64,000 bases of DNA, from the NCBI RefSeq assembly GCF_000764305.2, contig NW_025930368.1, positions 62,001-126,000 on the forward strand, written 5' to 3'. The DNA comes from Hyalella azteca (lineage: Eukaryota > Arthropoda > Malacostraca > Amphipoda > Hyalellidae). How positions within the stretch are numbered: position 1 is the first letter of the stretch; each line of letters begins with the position of its first letter. This document shows, piece after piece, positions 29,831 to 41,099 of the stretch. The notes under the pieces were generated by a model, which was not told the DNA's origin, did not search any database, and was given only the letters and a program-made list of their open reading frames with translations. The position numbers and the translations under genes are program-made.

Positions 29831-32800
29831 TGCTGCAAATTCGACGGCAGTTTTTTTAGAATAAATTATTCGTAAGCTTATAGAATTTCGAGAGTCTTGG
29901 CGTTTGCTCTTGGGAATATGGCAATGCCACTCAACCACCACCACTCATACGAATGATACGAACATATGAGTGCAACTGTACCGACTACTACGAGGTACGG
30001 CTATCCATTACATAAATGTGAATTGTCTCTAATCAAGCACTATTAACGTGTTTCCTGGATTTCCCAGGACCTCTGAAGCCATTTATTGCCTAACACTTTC
30101 ATGTTCCGTTTACGGTTCTGCAGTTTAACGGCACCTTATAGGAAAGACGTGGCGCCTGCGACGATAGTTCCATAAGGCCGATGACGAGAGGTCGAGTAAT
30201 GAATACTCCATTTAAAAGGACCCTTAAGATAACCCCCAAATTCTCTCTCCTAAATCAGACAAGCGTGAGACATTAACACGGATTCCCACTTAACTAGTGC
30301 GTATTCCGAACAGCACTAATGCGTACAATATCTTATTCCTGTTGTTTTCTGCATCATGTAACACATCGAATAAAAAATTGTATTAATCGATTGAAGACGT
30401 ACGTTTATTTCTGAACTGACATAATAACTGTATGAAAGCGATAGCAATATTCTCCATAATCAAAGAAAAAATTGTAGTGCGAACTCTAAAAGATACGTAT
30501 CATTATGACAACTGACATGATTATGACACGTCTCATCTTTTACCTACACTACTCATGTTCACGCGAGCACCGCACTCTCATCAATCCAGAAAGTTATAAC
30601 TTAACTTACATGAAGCTGTATCTGAACCGACCTCATGAAATGAATAACTCGGCAGGGCAAAAAAATTAGTGGGTCATCACTAATAAAAAATGTCAATAAT
30701 AGTTCCACGATTCCATCTACTATTTGCAAAATTGAATTTGATATACAAAAGTCATGGATTAAGAATCGATATACTATGTATACCATCTGGTTATGGAAGT
30801 CAGCAATTCCTTAAGGATAAAAATTATGAATTTCAGAAGCATTAACTCCGAGAAATGTTGCTTGTGGAATTTAATGCATGCTGAACAGCGGGTAAAACTA
30901 CAATGAATTTCTTATATTTTATTGAATTTTTAGTGTGAACAAGCACGATCTTGAGGATTACAATTTTCCATGGATGTCCAAATGGTCACGATTGCTGAGA
31001 TAGCCACATGTTTTCGATGCTATGCAATTAGCAGCTCTAACTCTTCGCTTGTTTCTTGGGAAAGTGCAGATGCCTTATTTGTGCGTTGCGTGCCACGAAA
31101 CAACTTGTTTGTTTTAGATGGACCAAAAAATACGATAGAAATTGTAGCCTTACAAGTGTTTCCTACCCTTAAACTAGCGACCTGGTCGGGTTGAGGGCTT
31201 CATCTGTATCCGTTTATGAGTCATTTTTTATCGCGAAAAAGTCCGTGACCATGACACAAATCGCGGAAAAAATGAAAATGTAGGGATATTGCATCTTTGT
31301 AACTTAAAGCCAAATTAATTTTTAAAAAATCGAGACCGGACCTATTCCATTTTTCACCAGGGAATTGGTAAGTAAATATTCCGCAGGAATGCCAAAGATT
31401 CAAATTATGATGGCTAAGACTAATTTTAGTGAGTGGAAATCATTCGAAGAGAAATAATTTTTGGTAACGAAAAAAAAAAAAAAGTTTGCCATTCTAAAAA
31501 AGTTTACTGTTTGCGCCATGTTTCTCAAGCTGTTTTGGAATTTACAAGCTAGAATATTAATTCAACATTCAAGATATTTCCAATTATGCATTCAGAAGCA
31601 CGTTAAAATACATACAGGTTTAATAAAAAATTTTTGACCATGAACTCTTAGGTCGTTGTTTGCTCAGAAGAAACATCATCGGAGGCAATAATTGCGACAT
31701 TAATAAATTCATGATTATTATTTATTTTTTAACGTATTTTGCTTCATCCTGCTAAATTTCCGATGCTTACCCAATCTTTCTAAGATTTAGTAACCTCAAC
31801 CAAAAACTTATACTCAAGTTGGTGCGTTCAAGGACAGCTCGTACAGATTTCTATAGTAGGCGCTTAATGGTCCGTAAATTCCTAAATTCTATAACAGAAG
31901 TGCAAAGCTATTGCTGTCATAGCCACCTGTATCACTTCCAAGAAATGGTTATATGCGAATAAATAATTAAGCCGTGCGATAAAAGTTACATTTAAGCTAA
32001 AATATGTGAGGAGCGTTAGATGGAACTTAAGGATACTCATGCGGATTCTTACGCAAACTTTAAAAAACATTCAGTCTCCTTTAAATGATAAAATTTATTC
32101 ACAACTTACCAATGCTTTCAGCCATGCATCACTTCGAATGATAGATTCAGGTAGACCCTTTGTCGAAAAACAAGGCTATTCCCACAAAATTAAACTTCCA
32201 TTAATGTTCTTGACCACTTTTTACTGAATTAACTAAGGAGAAATCCTTAATTACCTAAAAGAATGATAACAAAAACACTTTTACACGTGGAAGAGGTTAT
32301 GAATTAGAGTTAATGACGAGCGAAAGCGTGTAATGAGTTGCTATTCTCTAATGACCGACCAAATGAGAAGCCCGAATGGAGCTGGAAAATTTTATCATGC
32401 AAAGCATTTTTCATTGAATGGCATAAATATGCGGAAGCATCTGCAAAGTGCGTTCTTTTTTTGAAAATAAACGAATAAATGTCATGAATATGTTTCCTCC
32501 CATGGATTGTTTAGCTTTGAGAAGGCAAGATAATTAAAATTGAAAATAATTTTATAAACAATGATTATATTATTTCAGCAGGCATGGCACAACATAACAA
32601 AATCAAAGCCAACACGCAAAATATTCGAATTTATTAATTTTTAGACTTTCCAGTCTGAAACAACAGTTTTTTTTCTTGTCCCAAAACTCGTTTAAAGGAG
32701 TCGCTCAATTCGGAACATGAGATAGGGAGAATATTGTCAAAATGCAGCATAGAAATTTACTGAGGCATCGACAAATTTGATAACATAAACTACCTCAAAA

Positions 32801-33110
32801 TTGATTGTTCCAAATAGTTGACTACTATTCTGAAATTATACTGCCATGGTCCTAAGCTTCCACACCACTCCAGTACGTTTTTTAAGCTTATCGTTGCACA
32901 AGTCCAAAGTGAGCGACACATCTTGCTCATAAACATCATCTGAAATGGTAACACAACACTTGCCATCAAAAAACGGTGGAATGTGTTTTCTTTTTATAAC
33001 ACATTCCATCTTTGAGAAAGATAAGTTTTTTTCGTCATATTTTCTGCCTATATACCACCTTTCTTCTGCATTTTAAACTCACACCGATAGTGGATCAAAT
33101 ATCTGCACTC
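29831..33110. other. No gene recognised
   Basis: AT-rich sequence with short open frames only. No repeat of note was seen. Confidence 0.5.
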
Positions 33111-33159
33111 TCATCTACGCTGCTCGGCCGCCAACACACTGACACCATCCCTCTAATGC

Positions 33160-33660
33160 ATTTTCAACGCACACCCCCTTTGCACCGACTATCTATCATC
33201 TACCCTTTTCAACACTCTGCCCGTCATCACACCACCTCTCAAACACATTTTTAACATGCAGCACCAGTGCACCATCTATCTACCCCTTTTCACCACGCTG
33301 TCCGTCCTCACACCACCACTCAAACACATTTTCAACACACACCACCAGTGCACCATCTATCTACCCCTTTTCACCACGCTGCCCGTCCTCACACCACCTT
33401 TCAAACACATTTTCAGCACACAGCATCAGTGCATCATCTATATCTACCCCTTTTCACCACGCTGCCCGTCCTCACACCACCTTTCAAACACATTTTCAGC
33501 ACACAGCACCAGTGCATCATCTATCTACCCCTTTTCACCACGCTGCCCGTCATCACACCACCGCTCAAACACATTTATAGCACACAGCTCCAGTGCACCA
33601 TCTATCTACCCCTTTTCACCACGCTGGCCGTCTCACACCACCTGTCTGCACGCCGTCTAC
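33160..33660. repeat. 81-bp minisatellite
   Basis: About six copies of an 81-bp unit (starts such as ACCATCTATCTACCCCTTTT at 33271, 33352, ~33433, ~33516 and 33597). The unit is 27 codons and one copy has an extra 3 nt, so two overlapping + frames stay open (33256-33789 and 33267-33764). The encoded peptides are His/Thr/Pro-rich repeats without a recognisable domain. Confidence 0.85.
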
Positions 33661-33789
33661 AAAGACATTCACTTTCACTGCCTATGCCCCGGTCGCCGAA
33701 CGCCGGGCTACTTCCGCCCTCTCGTAGTGGCCGTTCGGCAGCAACACTTTCAACTGCATCGTAATGAACTAATAAGTAATAATAATTAA

Positions 33790-36700
33790 CAGTACCAGCG
33801 TCGTGAAATATGTGTAGATAGACAAACAGAATTTCTTTTCTTAGAATTCGAAACTCTCTCCAAGATATTTCTTCTATTACTCGAGAATAATTTACTAATC
33901 TACCAAATTTTACAGTTGCATAAGAAGTTACATTTTCTAAGTCCGTCCGCGCGAAGAAAATACGCACCGGTAATGCAATTGGAAATTATTTATATCTCTG
34001 CGTTGTCATCGAGTTCCCTTTCTAGTCGTTGCCAAGTGACGATATCCGTTATTGCAAGCATCTATTCCAGCAAAAAAAAAATTGAACGCAAGATAGAACT
34101 TTTCATCTCTTCGATGGGAGCTTAAGCTCCGATGAACATTCCCTCTGAAATGCCCGTAGAATGTCGTAAAAACGTTTTTCTCGTATCATTTGCAAAGCAA
34201 TAGCCAAGAGGATGACCTTCTTCGCCTTGATTAAAAATGCTTGAATAAGAGTGAACAATTACAATTGAACTTTTCGACCGCGTCTTTAAAATGGGGCAAG
34301 CTACAATTTAACCGCCAATCACAGCATATGATCGTGTCGCACTGCAATTCAGGTGTGATGAAAAAACTGCAGTTTATCGTTTTATAATTTCGACCTTCTG
34401 GAATTTTTCTAGTTACAGAGTGCAAAAAGTATTGGGTATGATGCGCGTCCAGTTATTCGTCTGGCTTAATTATAATTCAAGATTAATTGAATATCGCCAG
34501 GCCAAATCAACCGAGTAGCTTTAATGATATTCGTTTAAGGCACTACACTTCTAATCAATCTACATAGCAAATTTGAAGTAACAAAACTCATTAATAAAAT
34601 GAAATTCAAGCAGCTTGAAAAACAACTTTAATACTGATTCGTAAATATCCGATAAAACCGCGCCGGACATATTAGTCATAAATGTTAAAACTTTGATTAC
34701 AAAAGAATAAAATAATGTGAGCAATTAACATTTATTTGGCTGACGGTGGTAGAATTTTTGACCGAAAGTTCGTTGATCGGCAATTCGAGCGCCCTAAATG
34801 TCAGCAGCCGCACGTACCAATTTAAAATTCTTATTCTAAGTTGAATAACTTGAATTAATACCTTTTATAATTTTACTATACATTTAATCCAACCACGGCA
34901 ACAGCGCAATTTTGCGGCCGAAGGACACCGTGCCATGGATTAATTTTCTCTCAATTATTCAATCAACGACAAAATATACCAGGACATTCTAATAAACTGC
35001 TAATTTCGTTCGAATAATTTAAATTTCAGAATTCTGTTTAGCCCTTCAGGGTTCTGCGCTTGGCAACACAAAAGAAACAGAAAAACGCATAGCTCGAGTC
35101 CGATAATTGGAAACCCTAAAATAATAAAATACAAAAATGCTTAATTCTTACAATAAGCAACAATAAGATTGACAACAGACAGGCAAGGGTCAAGTGTTCT
35201 CTTGCTTAGTTAGGAAAATGGCTTGACCAAAGCAACATAAGGAGATCTGCTGCAGAATAAAAAATAAGTTTATATAATCACAAACACCAGGTTATCCTGC
35301 TGGAAATTTTGTTATGTGATTAGAATATTAATTTAGTCTAAGGGTGCAAATGAAATTTTAAAATCTGGTCATTTAAAAGAAACACGCGGAATCTTTCAAT
35401 CATGCAAACTGTCTATTCCAATTATATCCGATATCTCTTTAGAAGAGGCATATAATTAATGTTTATAATTTCCTGTTTGCTAATATGACTTTCGCTTTTA
35501 ATAGGAGACCAATATGTCATTTGTCACTTTTTGTGTCATTGGTTAACTTGAGCTAAAAATTGCATGCATCATGTTGCTTTACGCTCACTAAGAAGAGATA
35601 TCATTCAAATAAGATGCAGTTTGCGAGGAAGTTGTTGCAGAGTTGAAGGTCTCTAACGGAACTCAATGCGTCTGAAAAGTGGCATGCTCAGCTTAGAGTC
35701 TGCTGCGCTTAGTCCAATAACAGTCCGCTTCACAAATAATGAAATTGGAACTAAAATTCTAGAAATTTAAGCGGTACTTTAAAAATCTTAAGATTTAAAC
35801 TTTTCCAGCATGCAAACCTTGGGCAACCAATCATTAATTTTTTTTAAACGTTATGTCCCAAGCGTATGTTGTCTGGCATTGGGCCGTGCGCTTTATTCAT
35901 TTGCAACGTGCGAGACAAATTTTAAATTTCAAAGAGTTACGTACAAACTCAAAGAATAAGCTGACAATTCTGAACTCAATTTGACTGCAGTATTAATAAG
36001 CATTTTTCAACCATCTAGATTTTAAAATTATCACAATTTAACTTATCAGACTATTTAATCGGTATATAATCTAATATACTATATATACGACTATATTAAA
36101 ATTAGACTATTTTACCGAATCTGCACTTGTGTGTAAAAATATACCTAATAAATTTTCCGGCTATTATTTTTCTAACGACAATATTCAAAAAGAAGGCTAC
36201 AAACAAAAAAAATTCTGAAGCTTAAACAATGACGCTAAAAATGCCAAGCAATCATGCTGGCTACGGTGAGTGACATTTAAGTCAGCACTTATTTGGCTTC
36301 ATGGCACAACAGATATTTTTAGGATAAGTTTTCAGCAGCAACGCCACCAAATAAGCGACTCTTGCACAATGTGATGTCCTTTTACGACATGGACAAACGT
36401 GACATTTTTACGGTGAAGATGTGAGAGGTTGGCGCAAAAATGTACTGTTGAGTTTATGTGTATGTAGATAATAACAGTTATGGGATCTCCACCAAGCTTC
36501 TGACAGACAATGATTCACAATCTTCATCGTCGGTTAAAAAATGATTGCTGGAAAATTTTGAAAACTACTAAATTCCACTAATCAGTTTCAAGCGAAAAAA
36601 AAATACAGAACGTAGGTATTTTATAAGATATGTCCATTAAAAATACGACACCGTGATATATCAACTAATTTTCGTAAAATAAATGAGGCAATTAATGCAT

Positions 36701-38365
36701 TAAAATTGCAACTTTGTTCGATATAGAATCTTTGATTGATTTTACGTCCGCTGCATTTTATGTATAGCTTCTGTCAAAATTTTGAGTTAGCAACCGAAGA
36801 CACAAATGAAGACTTGCCTAATGTAAATACAGTAATCTGATAAAAGGTCTTCCGTGTAGTGCTGAACCCTCAATTCCCCAGACGTTGGACCGCTGCAGTG
36901 GCGGAGCCATGGATGTCTACATGACCCTGGCATTTGTCTGCTGTCCGTTGAGTGGTCCGCAGCTTCTTTAGAAGTGCCACTATGTAGGGTTTTCCTCTAT
37001 CCTGACCTACATATAGCTTATTTTGAAGCCGCATTTAACTGGATTAAAATAGATACCCACATCGTTTTGACCATAAATACATGCAAACGACACTTCATGC
37101 AGGCATCTTGGATTTCTAGGTGCGTGCATCGGAATTAGAGGCCTTTCATCGAAGGATCCTCAATTCTATAATACTGATTTCGAATATTTATCAGTTTAAA
37201 AATTGCAAGATGTCAAAATGATTTTTCATAATAGCTCTTAAATTGTCTTCCCCTATAATCCATGAGATGATTCTTCAATGCGGCTATAAATTAGAGAAGG
37301 TTGCAGTGACTCATTCATATTAAGGCGATAAAAACATCTCTATGCATGAAGCTCGCATTTAAGACTGAAAGCGGCTTCGTCATCGTTCAATAATATTAAT
37401 TGTTGACCTGATGGCTTTTGAGCACCAAACAATTAACGTGGAGGTCACACAAGTCATCCATTACAGGGTGGAATTCGTTCCGGATTCAACGACGTCAAAC
37501 GGCGGCGCCGCCACCAAAATAAGTGATCCAATCATGCACTTGCAGTCTGCCTATAGTACGACCTTTTGCCTTTGATCAGGTTGTTTCCGATTAATTTGAG
37601 AACCATTTTTTAACTTTGACCGAATAAGACTGAAAAGATTTCTCATATGATCACTTGATGAAGCTAAAATCATTTGAGCTAAAGTAAAAACATGCACACT
37701 CATGTTCGAGCTAACACACTATTATTGAAATTTATTTCAATTGATACATGTTCCGAAGCCTAAAAACTGAAAGAATACATAATTATGCTTTATTATGATA
37801 TTATTGATTGTGGCACCTAGTCGTGTCTTTTTTGACAGTTTTTTTGTGACGACAAACTTGGTTCATGATTTATGCTCATTCCTTTATAAGATAGATGGAA
37901 ACAACACGTCAATTTAAGGTTTGAACCAATCAATCCGCAATAAAAACCATCTATGATCATTGGTTTCACAACAATAAGAGTAATAAAATATAAGGAGAAA
38001 GCGGATGGCCTTTGCTCATTGAACTTAGGAATGGCAATTCAATCGATTCAATCTTTCTTGCCTCCCACGATGCACGCACGAAACGAGAGCGAACAAATGC
38101 CTGTTGCCGACTCGCCCAAGCCGTGACTGCGAAGGCTATGCCCATTCACGAACAGTTCCTCGCTCGTGTTGCGTCAAGCGTTGGGAAATGATGGAAACTG
38201 CATTTGTGGTTCCCAGGGGGTCGTCTTACTCTGTTGTTCTCCGGTGTAGAGGCTGATGGATGGATGCTCGTTCAAGCGAAACTCCATCGTGATGCAAGCG
38301 AGTGACGTCATATCGACGTTTGCAGGCGTTCATTAGTATATTATCGGTATATTTGTGCACTGAAG
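33790..38365. other. No gene recognised
   Basis: Mostly AT-rich. A GC-richer island at about 36850-36990 contains a short frame starting MDVYMTLAFVCC, too short to call. A small perfect palindrome GGCGGCGCCGCC lies near 37500. Confidence 0.45.
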
Positions 38366-38369
38366 TTAT

Positions 38370-38550
38370 TCTTTAATGCACATTTTATTGAAGACCAGAA
38401 AACATGTTTTATTAACAATAGTCCTATTGTTTCTCTCCATTCGGCGCAGTACACTTTAGATTTGGAAGCTCGAATATTAAGTTTACAAGGGATATTTCAT
38501 TATAATTTTACGAAGTTTTGAATACACATTACTAGCTATCAAGAAAAAGT
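38370..38550 (+). repeat. Diverged relative of the 20.4-kb inverted-repeat arm
   Basis: Shares ATTGAAGACCAGA, CTATTCGGCG-like and CAAGGGA-ATTTTATTATAATTTTA-type blocks, in order, with 20361-20530, at clearly lower identity. Found as a single arm only. Confidence 0.55.
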
Positions 38551-38579
38551 ATAAGTAATGTATATTAAAATCATTGTTA

Positions 38580-38650
38580 AGAAATACAAGATGTACAGTG
38601 GCAGCACTGAAATATAGGCCTAGTTTGGCCTGTTGCCGATTCCTGTGATT
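38580..38650 (-). repeat. LINE tail fragment, reverse orientation
   Basis: On the - strand GAATCGGCAACAGGCC ... AGGCCTAT ... TTTCAGTGC matches the 3' stem-loop of the LINE copies. It lies head-to-head with the + strand copy that follows. Confidence 0.6.
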
Positions 38651-38659
38651 TTTATGACA

Positions 38660-39043
38660 TAAGCTATATAAAGCTATGGATAAAGCTTATGTCTAAAGAT
38701 ATGTATGGATATGTATGGATAAAGTCTATTATGGATAATGTATGGATAATGTATGGATTATGTATCCATTATGTATGGATAAAGCTTATGGATAAAGCTA
38801 TGGATATGGATAAAGCTATGGAAAAATATATGTTCAGATTTGAAATGCCTAGCTCCTTATCGAACCCGGTGGAAGTCTAGTAGCTACTTCAAACTATCGC
38901 CAGTCATGAAAAGATCCGATCAAATGATACGAGTTTAGATATGTATATGAACAAGGCACGAAAAGGAAAAGAATCGGCGACAGGCCACATCAGGCCTACA
39001 TTTCAGCGCCGACATCATTATGTTATGTTATGTTATGTTATGA
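38660..39043 (+). mobile_element. LINE 3' end, copy 2
   Basis: Ends in (TTATG)n at 39017-39042. The coding C-terminus MFRFEMPSSLSNPVEV and its stop (38878-38880), and the 3' UTR, are almost identical to 57933-58157. At 38660-38820 a degenerate TATGGATAAAGC repeat has expanded inside or next to the 3' coding end. Stem-loop: TCGGCG 38974-38979 with CGCCGA 39007-39012, inner AGGCC 38982-38986 with GGCCT 38993-38997. Confidence 0.8.
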
Positions 39044-39266
39044 TCACAGGAGAATAAAATCCGCTCACTTGCCGCGTAACAGAAAATAATTTACGTGGAA
39101 TTTACTTGTCTTTCCTATTGTTCTGCTGTACTGTGCTGTGGAATGAATGAATTATTGAATACCATCACGAAAATTTCATTATAGAACCGTGTTAAATATG
39201 TCATATATAAAATTCTGCTCGTATTAATGAATATATATCACTTGTTTGCTTAAATCGCAAATTAAC

Positions 39267-39471
39267 TAAGAATTTAAAAGCAAAGAAAAGTCCACAAAAA
39301 TTCATATCTTTATAGAAAACGTTTCGGAGACCAGCTCCATCGTCAGTTCGTATAATCTAGAATCACAATTTGTGATTCTAGATTATACGAACTGACGATG
39401 GAGCTGGTCTCCGAAACGTTTTCTATAAAGATATGAATTTTTGTGGACTTTTCTTTGCTTTTAAATTCTTA
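39267..39471. repeat. Perfect 205-bp palindrome with hammerhead-like core
   Basis: Two 102-nt arms are exactly complementary around a single centre base at 39369. The right arm reads CTGACGA, then a GGAG/CTCC stem, then GAAACG. This is the conserved core order of a hammerhead ribozyme (CTGANGA, stem II, GAAA). The left arm has the same on the - strand. Such motifs are known at the ends of Penelope-like retroelements. A 5' stem III strand with cleavage site was not identified. An assembly or library hairpin artefact cannot be excluded. Confidence 0.75.
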
Positions 39472-40189
39472 TATAAAATTCTTATCCATAATTTGGCATC
39501 TAATTCAGCTTCACAATCCATCCGTAGGCATCAAACCATGACGACTAGCAAATCCAAGCAACATCAAAAACGTGACGATTATCAAAAAACTGCCGAATTA
39601 TTTGAAATACATTCACCATTTAATTTAAAAGTTGTAAACGTTGGGTGTATAACTGAAAATTTAGGGATGAATTGGCTATGAATATTAAAGAAAGATTTCT
39701 ATCCCATAATCCCAATTTTATTCCATAGAATAGAATCATATAAATACATCAATACAATAATTTAATATTTTCCTGTGTTTAGAAGTCTAGAAGATAACAT
39801 AAATGTATTTGATGATATCTGCGGGAATGTTGTCCTGTGTCCACATTCTTGCCCCAGGAATGTGGGGAGGTTAAAGGCCAGAACCCTGCCCTTGATATCA
39901 TACCGAGCCATTAGTGAGGCTTCAGGAACGCAATCTTTAACATTTGTTCATGCCTTTTTTATTTATGTAACGTCAACTATAGAGTAGAGCAAATGTTGTG
40001 AATTTTGTAGCGAAGAATGCTACTCTCAAGTAAGATTTATACTGATATATGTATGTCAATATATGTAAAATGTAATAGTATGGAATAATATTGCAAAAAC
40101 GAATATATTTCAAACATGAATTGGTTCAGTAATGAAAATATTATTTTGTTTATTTTGTTACTGATGCGATTCGTGCTGAAGTTATTGTT

Positions 40190-40690
40190 CTTAATAATAG
40201 GATATTGCAAACATACAATGGTTAAATAAGCAATTAGTGTGTGCAGTGCTCACTCATTATTCATTTTATGTGTTTAACAGGAACTTGACCGACAACAATG
40301 GCAACAGAGATATCATGATATTATGACTGGATTTCCTTGTTAAATATATTGTATTTGTTCATATAAAAGGGGAGGGAAGGGGTCCGGTCTAGTTGGCAGA
40401 AGGTCGAGGGCTCAGCAGCGCCCCATAACAACGACCAAAATAACAACAAAGAATTTGATCGGCAGGACCAACCAAGCGTGAAAATCTATGTCAAGTTTCC
40501 CGACTTGACTCGGCGCTCTCGAATCAACAGAGCGAGTCCTAGACATTGAACTCTAAGATTCCAAGATCACTTCGGCCCATAAATTTGATTTAGTTTCTAG
40601 GTGTAATTTTGTTTGTTGTTTGAGATATTAATAAACATTTCCCGTTGGAAGCAGTTTTGATGATTTTGTTATGTTCATAGTCGCTAGTAG
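40190..40690 (+). promoter_or_regulatory. Possible solo LTR or promoter
   Basis: A TATA-like CATATAAAAGGGG lies near 40358, followed by a GC-richer ~200-bp stretch and then AATAAA within attaataaacattt near 40630. This order (TATA, transcribed segment, poly(A) signal within ~270 bp) is LTR-like. No flanking duplication or TG...CA ends were confirmed. Confidence 0.3.
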
Positions 40691-40931
40691 TTATGAGTGG
40701 AGAAAAAAATTATGAGAAACATGGATAATGGTACTTTGTGTTTCGTTGAATTTTAATTATAATTTATGTTAATAAGTTTTCTAGTCATAGAATATAGAAT
40801 ATATCTCTAATTTCTAGTTATATTATATTTTTGATAAGGACTTTACGTATGATTTATTAATTTTCAGGTCAAATTTTTACGAACCTTTCAACTTCGTTCA
40901 GATTAAGAGAGAGAGCGCTTCATTCGATACC

Positions 40932-41096
40932 TTTTTAGCGCATTTTCTCATTTATGAAAAAAATGCACTATTGTGCTCGCCATGTCCGTCCGTCCGTCTC
41001 TGTCTGTCCGTCCGTCTGTCCGTGACCTCAAGTTTTCGTCGACGAGAAAATGCGCTCTCTGTCACTCACTGCAGTGAGTACTGAGTTATATTTTTT
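40932..41096 (+). repeat. Short hairpin repeat (GCGCATTTTCTC family), copy 2
   Basis: Runs from TTTTTAGCGCATTTTCTC to GAGTTATATTTTTT. Inner arms AGCGCATTTTCTC and GAGAAAATGCGCT are complementary around a GTCCGTCCGTCTGTCCG tract. Next to the 3' arm is the perfect palindrome CTCACTGCAGTGAG. Confidence 0.85.
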
Positions 41097-41099
41097 CAG

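Noticed and set aside
33160..33660. CRISPR-like array
   Set aside because: Uniform head-to-tail 81-bp units without spacers, in a eukaryotic genome.
36850..36990. Short frame starting MDVYMTLAFVCC with good start context
   Set aside because: Only 20 codons, no donor in frame and no downstream exon found.
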